NCBI RefSeq assembly: GCF_001264245.1
Contig: NZ_CP011339.1
Span: 4,278,001 to 4,342,000, forward strand
DNA length: 64,000 nucleotides
DNA from: Microcystis panniformis FACHB-1757
Lineage (GTDB): Bacteria > Cyanobacteriota > Cyanobacteriia > Cyanobacteriales > Microcystaceae
Reading direction: 5' to 3'
Position numbers and translations under genes: made by a program. The notes beneath the pieces were generated by a model that did not search any database, was not told the origin of the DNA, and worked only from the letters and a program-made list of their open reading frames with translations. Shown one piece after another: positions 53,652 through 63,478 of the stretch (the first letter of the stretch is position 1; every line of letters starts with the position of its first letter).

Positions 53652-54149
53652 TTATCCGTAAAAGTCCTCATTTAGAATCTGTTCAGGTGTGAAAGGACAA
53701 GCGAGGGGATACTCACTTTCTTGGGGAATACGAATACCAAATTGAGCGCGTTTACCCTGTTTGATGGCGACTTTACGAGCGCTGGAATAGGCTTGTGTGA
53801 TGGAGATTAAGAGATAAGATTTAAGAGAGGGAATCTTAAGTAAATCATCTTGAACGCGCTGACGATGCTCATCTACTGAATTATACCAACTTGCTTTCAT
53901 TGTCTCAGGAGCATCATGCTGTATCTTTAATTTGAGTAAGTGAATCAACAGGACCATTAAGTTGCTCTCTAAGGCGCGTTTCTCTGACTTACCCAAATCT
54001 TTTAACTCCTCAATTAAGTTTTCTATATCCAGTTGTTCAAACTGTCGATTCTGTAATTGATGAATAGTTTGCTCAATCCACAACTGAAGATCTTGTTCGT
54101 AAAGTGTTGTGGGATTTTCTTGAATGTCCGATTGTTTTAATAAGGTCAT
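53652..54149 (-). CDS. DUF29 domain protein
   Basis: A 165-residue DUF29 protein: TLYEQDLQLWIEQTIHQLQ, then FEQLDIENLIEELKDLGKSEKR, and LLIHLLKLKIQHDAPETMKASWY. The fold is all-helical, with related families seen near toxin-antitoxin and mobile genes; the function is unknown. Cyanobacteria have many copies. Its start (54149) is ten bases from the stop of the PIN-like toxin upstream, so the three genes 53652-54850 may be co-transcribed. Confidence 0.85.
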   Translation of the reverse strand: MTLLKQSDIQENPTTLYEQDLQLWIEQTIHQLQNRQFEQLDIENLIEELKDLGKSEKRALESNLMVLLIHLLKLKIQHDAPETMKASWYNSVDEHRQRVQDDLLKIPSLKSYLLISITQAYSSARKVAIKQGKRAQFGIRIPQESEYPLACPFTPEQILNEDFYG

Positions 54150-54159
54150 TTGGATTTCA

Positions 54160-54522
54160 TTAAGTTAACGGTAAATGTACAATTCGGTCTTCATATTCAT
54201 TGTCAAAAGAACCTTTGGCAATTACAATTAATTCTAACAAGTTATCACCAATACTTAAATCTTGATTGAGAATAAAAATTCCAGGAATGTGACGGTTTTG
54301 GTTGAAGTGTTCTCTTAAATGTACTGGCATAGAAGCACGATTATTTGTCACTAAAATAAATCCCATCACCTCACACCAAATCAAGATTTCTGGATCTAAT
54401 GTACCTAATTTTGGTGTATCTGGTTCACCAACTACTCGAATAATGATTTCTGGTTCTCGGCGACGCAATTGTTGAGGATACACCGAATTAACATTTTCAT
54501 CAATTAAATATTTCAGTGTCAT
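54160..54522 (-). CDS. DUF5615 PIN-like toxin
   Basis: A 120-residue PIN-like protein: LKYLIDENVNSVYPQQLRRR (Asp at the start of the first strand), then DPEILIWCEVMGFILVTNNRASMP (second acidic cluster). The DUF5615 family is paired with DUF433 antitoxins, and here the ATG at 54522 overlaps the antitoxin's last codons by 23 bp. Expected to cut RNA. Confidence 0.85.
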   Translation of the reverse strand: MTLKYLIDENVNSVYPQQLRRREPEIIIRVVGEPDTPKLGTLDPEILIWCEVMGFILVTNNRASMPVHLREHFNQNRHIPGIFILNQDLSIGDNLLELIVIAKGSFDNEYEDRIVHLPLT

Positions 54523-54850
54523 TAGCTTTCTGCTTGGCTGTTATTTCAGCTTTCAATTTTCTCAGTCGTTCAACCACAGGCGGAGGATTTTTTCGCTGTT
54601 CTTCTCGCATTTTTCGCCCCCATTCTAGCCAGTCGGCGATGTATTGGCTCACTTTTTCTTTATCATGAAGATAATAAAGAATCGTCGCATATACCTGTTC
54701 GAGGGTTAAAGATGGATAAGTATTAGCAATTTCTTCGGGAGTTTTGGCTTGGTAAATGAAATCGTGTAAAATGGTTTCAATACCGACGCGGGTTCCTTTT
54801 AGCCGAATATCGTTAGGAGCAAGAAAATTAAAATAGTCTTCGAGTTGCAT
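54500..54850 (-). CDS. DUF433 antitoxin
   Basis: A 116-residue protein with the DUF433 core (DIRLKGTRVGIETILHDFIYQ, EEIANTYPSLTLEQVYATILYYL), followed by a charged linker (EWGRKMREEQRKNPPPVVERL) that probably wraps the toxin. It belongs to the same family as the orphan at 4479-4697, but is longer. Transcribed first, as usual for an antitoxin. Confidence 0.85.
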   Translation of the reverse strand: MQLEDYFNFLAPNDIRLKGTRVGIETILHDFIYQAKTPEEIANTYPSLTLEQVYATILYYLHDKEKVSQYIADWLEWGRKMREEQRKNPPPVVERLRKLKAEITAKQKANDTEIFN

Positions 54851-55170
54851 GATTTATACCAATTGAAGATTCAAACTTAACTTTATTCTTTAAGTAACAT
54901 TGTTATCTTAATTATACTTGATCGTTGCCGAATAGTGCGATCGCATTGGATTCTTAATTATTGACCTCTCCCCTGAACCCTATCCTACAAGGAAAGGGGA
55001 GAGAATTTAGCGAAGGGAGTGCAACTACAAACTGGGTTTGTTGTCAAGGCTCTAGCCCGAACAAGTTTAACCTGTTTTCTTTAGGTAGTGAGAAGCTAAA
55101 TGGACATAACCCTATTGCCCAAATTGGGTAACTTATCTAGAATAAGTATATGAAGAGAGGAGGAGACGTG
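54851..55170. other. gap between two toxin-antitoxin loci
   Basis: About 320 bp with no gene. It holds an inverted repeat at 54965-55008 (CCTCTCCCC / GGGGAGAG) that is common in the genome's gaps and is probably a small dispersed element. The gene at 55171 has a strong GAGGAGGAG ribosome site at the far end. Confidence 0.5.
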
Positions 55171-55479
55171 ATGGAGTATCAGAATTTTTCGCTCATTAAA
55201 GAAGATATTCAGGCTGACGCTCGAGGGCGGATTAGCCTTGGGACTCAATGTAGCAACCGTCACTATCGGATACTGATGAATACAAGCGGGGAACTCCTCC
55301 TGGTTCCCATAATTGCGATTCCAGAGCAAGAGCTATGGGTATTTCAGAATCCTAGTGTCCGCGAGTCGCTCAAACGGGGGCTCGCGGAAGCCAGCACGGG
55401 AAATTTAGCTGAAGAACCCGTCGATTTAGACGCTATGCTTGAGTTTGCTGAATCTATTCCTGAAGAAGTCGAGGAGTAG
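55171..55479 (+). CDS. antitoxin upstream of a RelE/ParE-like toxin
   Basis: A 102-residue protein from ATG 55171; the frame is open to 55150, but the GAGGAGGAG at 55155-55163 fixes this start. DARGRISLGTQCSNRHYRILMN resembles a swapped-hairpin (AbrB-type) DNA-binding segment, followed by a helical, acidic C-terminus (LDAMLEFAESIPEEVEE) that would mask a toxin. The stop TAG at 55477-55479 is followed directly by GTG at 55480, the start of the split toxin gene. Confidence 0.7.
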   Translation: MEYQNFSLIKEDIQADARGRISLGTQCSNRHYRILMNTSGELLLVPIIAIPEQELWVFQNPSVRESLKRGLAEASTGNLAEEPVDLDAMLEFAESIPEEVEE

Positions 55480-55517
55480 GTGAGTTTTTCTTTACGACAG
55501 ACACAGGAAGCTCGAAA
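55480..55517 (+). pseudogene. RelE/ParE-like toxin, first 12 codons
   Basis: From GTG 55480: VSFSLRQTQEAR, then the IS607 element begins. With the element removed, the frame joins as CGA-AAA-CTT (EAR-KLYNTLSELRAEAE) at 57399, giving a toxin of about 119 residues. The toxin start follows the antitoxin stop with no gap, as in operons of this kind. Confidence 0.7.
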
Positions 55518-55523
55518 TAGTTA

Positions 55524-56774
55524 CTAATTCTGTACGCAAATATTGCATCTAGAATTAGCTTTGTACGCTTTGACCCGTACTGGGTTAACTACGAACCTCT
55601 CTATCGGATTCCCGCTAAAGGCGGCCTCTCCGACTACCTTTCTTCCAATATTTAAGGAACCATTAATATCTGCTCCATAGAAATAACCCGACGAGCTTCT
55701 GAATAGTCCTCTTTTAATTCTCTTGCCTAAATAGCTTTTTTGCTTTTGAATAGACTCTAAGTCTAAGAAACTACATTTAGCGGTATAGCTTTCATTAGTT
55801 GTTTTGACCTCTATTCCTACTAAATTTGCTTTATAGGTAAGTTGTTCGATAAACCTTGAATGAGGAATATTTACGAATGACTGGTTATTTCTATCTCCAA
55901 TATTAATGTTTTGTTTCCAGCCTTGATTATGACCAATAACTAAAAGGTTAATTTGATGAGCTAGTAATTTATCAATAATATATTTACTAGCGGTGTGGAG
56001 GTAATAATCCACCTGGCAATTACGCTTTAAAGTTAAACCTTGTATTCTTTTACTGGTCTTCTGAAGACTGGGTAATTCCGATTTGAGTTTAGCTAGTGTC
56101 TTGTTGTACTTTTGATTGCAAGATTTTAAGGCTTTTCCACATACTAAAGTTGGCTGAAATTCGGGAATATTAGAGGTAACAGCAGCTAGGTTATTTAAGC
56201 CTAAATCGATAAAAGCATATCTTTCTCCCTCTTGACTTGATGAGGATGGTTGTTCATAGACAATCTCTAAACAATAAGCACCCAATTTAGGAATAATCCT
56301 GACCTCTAAGACTCTCTTTAAATTAGTTTTAAATTCTAAATTAGTCCCTGATAGCTTGATTAAACCTTGCTTCAACGCTTTTTTAGAAATGGCTTGATAG
56401 TTATAAGTTAAAACGTTTCTACCTTTTTCCTTGTCTTTGTATCTTGGCAACTTAGGCTCTCCTGTAAATTTATCTGGCGATTTTTTGTATTGTTCTTTCG
56501 CTTTTTGGTAGGATTTAAAGGTTTTTTCTACTTGCTTTAATACTAACTGACTTACTTTGGCGGGTAAGGCTTGATAATCTGGACTCATTTTTAAGGCATG
56601 ATGTAACTCAGTCATTGTTAAAAATGGTTGATGTGAAAAGAAAACTTGACGGTTTAAATAAATAGCACAATTATACAGATTCTTCGATAAAAATCCTAAT
56701 TTATCAATTACTGAATAATTTTTGTGATTAAATTTAATTAGATGTTTTTGAACTAATTTCATCATTCTCCTCAA
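55524..56774 (-). CDS. tnpB: IS607-type TnpB, atypical RuvC site
   Basis: A 416-residue TnpB-like protein. RuvC Asp190 is present (YAFIDLGLNNLAAV) and a third Asp, Asp369, in YGADINGSLNIGRK. But at the second site, where TnpB has Val-Glu-Asn/Asp, this reads LLVIGHNQGWKQ (Ile280-Gly281). The zinc ribbon is also reduced to a single Cys (TAKCSFLD). Glu328 in NESYTAKC may substitute. Whether it cuts DNA is uncertain. It ends about eight bases from the element end, so its guide RNA would read into the toxin gene. Confidence 0.85.
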   Translation of the reverse strand: MRRMMKLVQKHLIKFNHKNYSVIDKLGFLSKNLYNCAIYLNRQVFFSHQPFLTMTELHHALKMSPDYQALPAKVSQLVLKQVEKTFKSYQKAKEQYKKSPDKFTGEPKLPRYKDKEKGRNVLTYNYQAISKKALKQGLIKLSGTNLEFKTNLKRVLEVRIIPKLGAYCLEIVYEQPSSSSQEGERYAFIDLGLNNLAAVTSNIPEFQPTLVCGKALKSCNQKYNKTLAKLKSELPSLQKTSKRIQGLTLKRNCQVDYYLHTASKYIIDKLLAHQINLLVIGHNQGWKQNINIGDRNNQSFVNIPHSRFIEQLTYKANLVGIEVKTTNESYTAKCSFLDLESIQKQKSYLGKRIKRGLFRSSSGYFYGADINGSLNIGRKVVGEAAFSGNPIERFVVNPVRVKAYKANSRCNICVQN

Positions 56775-57327
56775 GGCATTTAATTAAACATTCTATCTTT
56801 CTATTTCGTTGTCTTAATGAGTATAATCGAGCGCAAAATGAGGTAATTATGCTCACGAAGTCTTGCCTTAAATCGTCTTTTCTTTCTTCTGCTAGATTAA
56901 CCACCTCTAGATCTCTATTTGTTTGAGTTAAAAGAACTTTCAGATAATTAAACCCTACTCTGCTTAAACGATCTTTATGTTCTACGACAATCAAATTATA
57001 ATCAGTTTGTTCTAGAAGTTTTAATAATAGCTTTCGATGATCATTGACTCCACTTCCTACTTCTTTAACTACTCGAACAATTTGATAGCCTTTCGCAATA
57101 CAATAAGCTTCCAATCTTTTTGCCTGAGTCTCTAAGTCAGATTTATTTTCTGAACTAGAAACTCGCGCATAAATAGCTACTTTATTTTCACCGCAAGAAC
57201 GGTCATCTTCAAAAATAATAATTGTTCCTGTAGGAAGACGTTCTCCTTGTAACTGCCCTCGATTCCACATTCTCCAAGCAGTGTCATAACTGATCCCTTT
57301 TTTCTTAGCATAATCTGATAGTTTCAT
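56734..57327 (-). CDS. tnpA: IS607 serine recombinase TnpA
   Basis: A 197-residue recombinase from ATG 57327; a start 24 bp upstream (57351) is possible. The N-terminal MerR-type helix-turn-helix (MKLSDYAKKKGISYDTAWRM, WNRGQLQGERLPTGT) is followed by the resolvase domain with the catalytic Ser (VAIYARVSSSENK), EVGSGVNDHRKLLLKLLEQ and LIVVEHKDRLSRVGF. Order is reversed relative to ordinary resolvases, as in IS607. It overlaps tnpB. Confidence 0.92.
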   Translation of the reverse strand: MKLSDYAKKKGISYDTAWRMWNRGQLQGERLPTGTIIIFEDDRSCGENKVAIYARVSSSENKSDLETQAKRLEAYCIAKGYQIVRVVKEVGSGVNDHRKLLLKLLEQTDYNLIVVEHKDRLSRVGFNYLKVLLTQTNRDLEVVNLAEERKDDLRQDFVSIITSFCARLYSLRQRNRKIECLIKCLEENDEISSKTSN

Positions 57328-57398
57328 GTGAACTGCAATGTAAACTTGCACTAACCATATTAGCAGTTGTTTGCAGTCATTTGCATATACTTTTTACA

Positions 57399-57722
57399 AA
57401 ACTTTACAATACTCTATCTGAATTGCGAGCAGAAGCGGAACAGGCTCAAAAGACTCGCCTGGCTCAAGGTAGGACAAAAGCATCGAAACAAGAGGGTCTC
57501 TACAAACAGGTAACAAAAGCCCTCAAGCTCCTCAGTACAAACCCAAGACATCCAGGACTAAAAACCCACGAATTTAATTCCCTCGACAACCCTTATGATT
57601 CAACACAGAAGGTTTTTGAAGCCTACGCCCAACAGAATACACCGGGAGCCTATCGAATTTTCTGGTGCTATGGACCTCATTCGGGGGAAATCACCATTCT
57701 CGCTATTACACCTCATCCGTAG
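57399..57722 (+). pseudogene. RelE/ParE-like toxin, main part
   Basis: From the IS607 junction: KLYNTLSELRAEAEQAQKTR, then LYKQVTKALKLLSTNPRHPGLKTHEF, QKVFEAYAQQNTPGAYRIFW, and the final strand ITILAITPHP. This is a RelE/ParE-type fold (helices then a beta sheet). The gene lacks its start and is therefore inactive; a chance ATG-like start at 57381 inside the element would give a shortened product. Confidence 0.8.
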
Positions 57723-57732
57723 ATCACAACAT

Positions 57733-57806
57733 TGTAGGGGCGAAGCATTCGGGCGATAACCTATCGCTGAAACCGTAGATTTCCTATCCGAATGCTTCGC
57801 CCTTAC
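57733..57806. mobile_element. palindromic GCGAAGCATTCGG repeat
   Basis: GTAGGGGCGAAGCATTCGG (57733-57751) faces CCGAATGCTTCGCCCTTAC (57788-57806): a ~75-bp element with near-perfect ends and no coding capacity. Pieces of the same kind occur near 63222-63285. It lies between the toxin and the CHAT gene. Confidence 0.75.
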
Positions 57807-57948
57807 TTTTTCAGCAAGCCCGAAATAGTTAGCGCTGAAGCGCAACAACAAGCCAGGTTCGTGAGGGAGTGAGGGAGGATCATCACCCCATCACCCCATC
57901 ACCTCATCACCCTCTCTTTTTAAAGCCGGATTTAGTATTAGGGGGGAG

Positions 57949-60900
57949 TTAGACCAAACCCCGCACCTCCTCAACCCCAACCCCGAAAACAGAAGCAATA
58001 CCGACAAAAATCTCCTCATCTTGCGTTTGCTGATAAAGAGCAACAAGACGAGGCAAAGAATAGGTTTGTATGGTGTAATTATCGTTAAATTCTGCCAAAA
58101 TTTGTAAGGCTTGCAGGTAATAACTTTTGGCTTGGCTCAATTCCCTCAATGCTTGCGCTACCATTCCCAACTCGTTCAGGGGGTTGGCTTGCCCGTAGCG
58201 ATCCCCATATTCAATGAGGATCTCAAGAGCTTGCTGGTAGTAGCTTCGGGCTTGCTCCCATTCCCTCAATTCTTGCGCTAGGTTTCCCAAGTGGTGCAGG
58301 GTGCTGGCTTGGGAGTGGCGATCCCCATATTCAATCTTGATCTCAATAGCTTGCAGGTAGTAGCTTCGGGCTTGCTCCCATTCCCTCAATTCTTGCGCTA
58401 CGATTCCCAACTGGTGCAGGGGTATGGCTTGGGAAAAGCGATCCCCATATTCAATCTTGATTTCAATAGCTTGCTGGTAGTAGCTTCGGGCTTGCTCCCA
58501 TTCCCTCAATTCTTGCGCTACGATTCCCAACTGGTGCAGGGTGCTGGCTTGGGAGTAGCGATCCCCATATTCAATGCAGATCTCAATAGCTTGCTGGTAG
58601 TAGCTTCGGGCTTGCTCCCATTCCCTCAATTCTGCCGCTACGGCTCCCAAATTGTGCAGGGTGCTGGCTTGGGAGAAGCGATCCCCATATTCAATGCAGA
58701 TCTCAATAGCTTGCTGGTAGTAGCTTCGGGCTTGCTCCCATTCCCTCAATTCTTGCGCTACGATTCCCAACTGGTGCAGGGTGCTGGCTTGGGAGTAGCG
58801 ATCCCCATATTCAATGCAGATCTCAATAGCTTGCTGGTAGTAGCTTCGGGCTTGCTCCCATTCCCTCAATTCTTGCGCTACTATTCCCAAATTGTGATAG
58901 ATATATCCCAATATTGAGGCTTTTTGTTGCTCGTCCACCCCTTGGAGATTTTGAGTTAATTCAATAACTTTTAGATTAGTCTGTTTCGCCTGTTCATAGT
59001 TTTTTGTATATTTATAGGCGATGGCGAGATTGCCCAAAGCACTGATAATATTGCCACCGATTATCCCAGTTTTAATCTGTTCAGGATAAGCTTGACAAGC
59101 TTGACAAACACTCTCGCATAGTTTCAGTCTGCTACTAACATCATTGGTAACAAAAAAATAATTAAGTAAGCAAAAGAAGATCTCAATACTTTCCTGCTTC
59201 TCCAAACAAATCTGCAACGCATTGAACAGATTTTCATACTCCCAGCGACATAACAATATCCCCCACTGCTTATTTTGCGGATTTTTGGAATTTAGTAAGT
59301 TATTATAAGAACCTGCCAAGTCTCGGTAATGATTCTTAAAACCCTCCCAAATTGCTGCTTGTGTCTCTGGTGCTAATTCCTTTAACTTCGTCTTCAGGAA
59401 GTAGGGAAAAATGGGTTGAATCGTCAGAAAATCTGGCAATTCTTCACTCATCGGCGAAAGCAAACCCCAATGAATCGCTTCTTCAATCGCTGCATCAAAT
59501 TGGTCAAACTGATAGCCTTGTAAAGGTTCTAATTGCTGTAGTTTTTGGCTATAATTAGGAATAACACCCCTGGGAATAAACCCACTAAAAGGCGCTAAAC
59601 AGAGTAACAACTTCTGCGCCTCCTCCGACAAATTACTGTGGGAATATTCCACACATTTGATGATATTATTAGTCTTATCCTCATCCCCCACATCAGCTAA
59701 TTCCGCCAACTGTAACCCTTGCCAAATCTCCTCCGGTGACTGTCGCTTCAGATTCGCTAATACCACTTCCATCGCCAACGGATATCCCGCCAACAATTTC
59801 ATCAAGCGCTTAAAATAATCATCCTTTTTAATCGCATTTTTCCGACTCTTCGCCTGACGTTCTAAAATTCTCTCCGCTAATTCAGTTCTCGACTCTTGGT
59901 CTAATCCTTGTAAGTGATAGATATTCTCCTTAAAAGTCCTGCGTTGCAGCCAAGTTTCCTCACTGCGAGAACCCAAAATCACCTTCGTTTTTCCCCCGAC
60001 CAAATTCTTGAGAAATTCGGCGATTTCTTCCCTCTCATTCTCCGGTAAAGTATTCTGAATTGCTAACGGTTGTCCCGTCACCGACTCCAGATTATCTAAA
60101 ATGAGAATATACGCCTCACTGCGGAGTTTTTGTTCTAGTTTCTTTACCCGCGCTTTCAGGTTCATCGCTTGGAAACTCGCCTGTTCAAAACGATTATAAA
60201 TTCCCTGACCGATTTCATGGACAATCTGTTCTAACGTCCAAGCTTTTCTATCATAACCAAAATAGAAAATATGGGTCGCCCAGTTGGTTTTCTGCCACCA
60301 TTCTCGTAGATAATTGAGTAAAGTAGTTTTTCCTGTCCCTCCCATTCCTTTGAGTAAAAGGATATTATGTTTCAGCAGCGCCTTTTCCATCTTGAGAATT
60401 TCTAAATCCCTTCCCACAAAGCCGTATTCTGGTAAAGGAAAGACATATTGATTGCCGATATGTTCCCAGTATTTTTCCTCCTCTTCTGGAGTAAATGGAC
60501 GCAAATTGAGATTAATTTTACCGCGACAATAAATCACCGGTAATAACCAATCTTCTAAATCTATTCTCGTGTTATAATAGGCGCGGCGTTGCTTATTATT
60601 GAATAACTCTAACCGTCCTTTTCGCATCGCTTCCGTTAGGTCTTTTCCGTTCAATAATTGCTGATAAATTGGTTTCATCATCAACTTAGCTGCAGAAACC
60701 GTCACCGAATATCCCATCGCCACCACTGCTTGCATTCCCGCAGTCATCAAACGACTTCCTAAACTGGTTTCCCGATAGTCTTCTGATTCCTGGGAAATTT
60801 GCTTTGCTGACTGACAAGCATTGAGAATACAAATAGGGATATTTTTCCCAGTGAGTAAATTCGCTAATTCCGTCGCTTCTACCGGAGTCGCTTGACCTTT

Positions 60901-61704
60901 TTCTTCTCCTTCCAGAAACAGAAAAGCTTTTACTCCCTCATATTCTGCTAAATCCTCCAGTCCCCATCCCCTTTGATAGCGCCAAGAATCCCCGTGAACC
61001 TGTCTTTGGTACTGTTCATATTCCATTAATCCGCCATGAACATCGAAATGAATAACATGATAGTATCCTTCTCCCTTCTCATCCAGATGTCTGGTTAGTG
61101 ATTCATAAGTTCCGGGACGCAAAATATCAATTTTTACCGGTATTTCACTACTATTTACCAGTTCTACCAAAGGACGGGAAATCGTGCGATAGTTAACATC
61201 AGATTCCTCATTAGGACGCGCAATCACCACCAGAAGATTGATAGTAGGATAAGTGGCCATTTGCACTGGGACAACTGTAGCCCCTCGACGCTGGCGGGAG
61301 ATGATACAATCTATAGAAAAGGGACGCGGTAAATCAGGATCTTTCAGCGCTTCCCAATGTAAAGCTTGAAATTCTGGCGACTGACTTTCGATGATAATTT
61401 GCAGTTGACTTAACTGTTTTCGCAAGTCTCGATATTCCCCATAAGCATTTAAATTACTCTGGAAAACCTGTTTAAATAGGTTTTCGCCATAGTTTTGGAC
61501 GCTGTTGGCGGCTTTTTGCGCCTTATCCGTGTCTAGCGTCGGAAATACTAACCATTCCTCAAAGTACCATTCTAGGTCTTTTTCTTCTTGGTTAGTAAAG
61601 GGGTCAGTAACCGTAATTGGGTAGCTGTTACCGCTATCAAAATTGAGAGTAGCAGTAAAGCCACCATCGTTAATTCCTTCTTCGCGGATGGTGAGGACTA
61701 ACAT
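57949..61704 (-). CDS. CHAT protease-NACHT ATPase-TPR protein
   Basis: A 1251-residue multidomain protein. Residues ~150-400 are a CHAT caspase-like domain with His223 (IHFDVHGGLM) and Cys297 (ILNACQSAK) in the right spacing, so the dyad is intact. At ~425-720 a STAND-type ATPase follows: the P-loop GMGGTGKTT at 453-461 and Walker B LILDNLESV. The C-terminus has about seven TPR units (LREWEQARSYYQQAIE), six of them 120 bp apart and nearly identical. Such CHAT-STAND-TPR proteins are candidate cell-death or anti-phage effectors that cut a partner when a signal is sensed. The target is unknown; the frame is unbroken. Confidence 0.88.
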   Translation of the reverse strand: MLVLTIREEGINDGGFTATLNFDSGNSYPITVTDPFTNQEEKDLEWYFEEWLVFPTLDTDKAQKAANSVQNYGENLFKQVFQSNLNAYGEYRDLRKQLSQLQIIIESQSPEFQALHWEALKDPDLPRPFSIDCIISRQRRGATVVPVQMATYPTINLLVVIARPNEESDVNYRTISRPLVELVNSSEIPVKIDILRPGTYESLTRHLDEKGEGYYHVIHFDVHGGLMEYEQYQRQVHGDSWRYQRGWGLEDLAEYEGVKAFLFLEGEEKGQATPVEATELANLLTGKNIPICILNACQSAKQISQESEDYRETSLGSRLMTAGMQAVVAMGYSVTVSAAKLMMKPIYQQLLNGKDLTEAMRKGRLELFNNKQRRAYYNTRIDLEDWLLPVIYCRGKINLNLRPFTPEEEEKYWEHIGNQYVFPLPEYGFVGRDLEILKMEKALLKHNILLLKGMGGTGKTTLLNYLREWWQKTNWATHIFYFGYDRKAWTLEQIVHEIGQGIYNRFEQASFQAMNLKARVKKLEQKLRSEAYILILDNLESVTGQPLAIQNTLPENEREEIAEFLKNLVGGKTKVILGSRSEETWLQRRTFKENIYHLQGLDQESRTELAERILERQAKSRKNAIKKDDYFKRLMKLLAGYPLAMEVVLANLKRQSPEEIWQGLQLAELADVGDEDKTNNIIKCVEYSHSNLSEEAQKLLLCLAPFSGFIPRGVIPNYSQKLQQLEPLQGYQFDQFDAAIEEAIHWGLLSPMSEELPDFLTIQPIFPYFLKTKLKELAPETQAAIWEGFKNHYRDLAGSYNNLLNSKNPQNKQWGILLCRWEYENLFNALQICLEKQESIEIFFCLLNYFFVTNDVSSRLKLCESVCQACQAYPEQIKTGIIGGNIISALGNLAIAYKYTKNYEQAKQTNLKVIELTQNLQGVDEQQKASILGYIYHNLGIVAQELREWEQARSYYQQAIEICIEYGDRYSQASTLHQLGIVAQELREWEQARSYYQQAIEICIEYGDRFSQASTLHNLGAVAAELREWEQARSYYQQAIEICIEYGDRYSQASTLHQLGIVAQELREWEQARSYYQQAIEIKIEYGDRFSQAIPLHQLGIVAQELREWEQARSYYLQAIEIKIEYGDRHSQASTLHHLGNLAQELREWEQARSYYQQALEILIEYGDRYGQANPLNELGMVAQALRELSQAKSYYLQALQILAEFNDNYTIQTYSLPRLVALYQQTQDEEIFVGIASVFGVGVEEVRGLV
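58200..58915 (-). repeat. 120-bp TPR-encoding repeat, six units
   Basis: Near-identical 120-bp units with the conserved TTCCCTCAATTCT start at 58261, 58381, 58501, 58621, 58741 and 58861. Each encodes one 40-residue TPR. Low divergence points to recent expansion, so strains may differ in number. Confidence 0.92.
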
Positions 61705-61712
61705 AGAGATAA

Positions 61713-62897
<1,185 letters not shown>

Positions 62898-63341
62898 GCA
62901 TAGTTAAGAAATACTTGACAAACTCTTAACTGTATGTGTGCGCCAGTTTTCTGGCTCTCTTTAACTTACTATAGAAGCGATCAATCTTTGTGTCCTCTGT
63001 GTCTGGAGTGGTTCCTTCCACTCCCAGTATTTACACTTATTTTGTTAAGATATATTGTGGATACCCTGAACTTTAGTCAAGAGAGGAGCTAAATCACCTA
63101 GTATTGCGTCTTTTTCAGTGAACAGTAAACAGTGAAAAGACATCAGGAAAGTGCTATTTAAAACTACTCACTTAGAACTCAAATCTGATACGGGACTTGC
63201 GCTTTGATAATGTACCTTTTGGGCGAACGCAGTTCGCCCCTACATTGTGGACAAAATCCGTTACTGTAGGGGCGCAAAGCTTGCGCCCTCCGATCGATCA
63301 GGTTTGCTGATCACCCTAAGTAGGGCGAGAGCCTTCGAGAT
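62898..63341. other. gap with palindromic repeats
   Basis: No gene. It holds a partial copy of the MITE at 63342 (GGGACTTGCGCTTTGATAATGTACC, about 63192-63217, given as limits) and GCGAACGCAGTTCGC / GCGCAAAGCTTGCGC palindromes at 63222-63285, a family seen elsewhere in the window. Confidence 0.6.
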
Positions 63342-63440
63342 GTTAGGGACTTGCGCTTTGATAATGTGCCATCTGGCTGGTCTAATTCTTCTACAGAGCG
63401 ATTTTCTGGCTGGGATATTATTCCCACGCAAGTCCCTAAC
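63342..63440. mobile_element. 99-bp MITE
   Basis: Perfect 14-bp terminal repeats: GTTAGGGACTTGCG at 63342-63355 and CGCAAGTCCCTAAC at 63427-63440. No frame inside. A truncated copy lies upstream. It sits just before the PBP2 gene. Confidence 0.85.
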
Positions 63441-63478
63441 TGATGACTAATAACTTTTAAATTTTTAACTTTAAGCAA

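Larger units (their letters stand above)
55518..57398 (-). mobile_element. IS607-family element, about 1.88 kb
   Basis: A serine-recombinase tnpA (56734-57327) and a tnpB (55524-56774) overlapping by 41 bp form a complete IS607-type element. Ends are inferred from the broken toxin gene; both junctions contain AA (55516-55517 and 57399-57400), consistent with the two-base strand exchange of this family, which leaves no long duplication. The exact ends could shift by one or two bases. Confidence 0.8.

Noticed and set aside
58291..58917. Forward-strand repeat frame inside the TPR region
   Set aside because: It is antisense to the 120-bp TPR units, with no start signal of its own.
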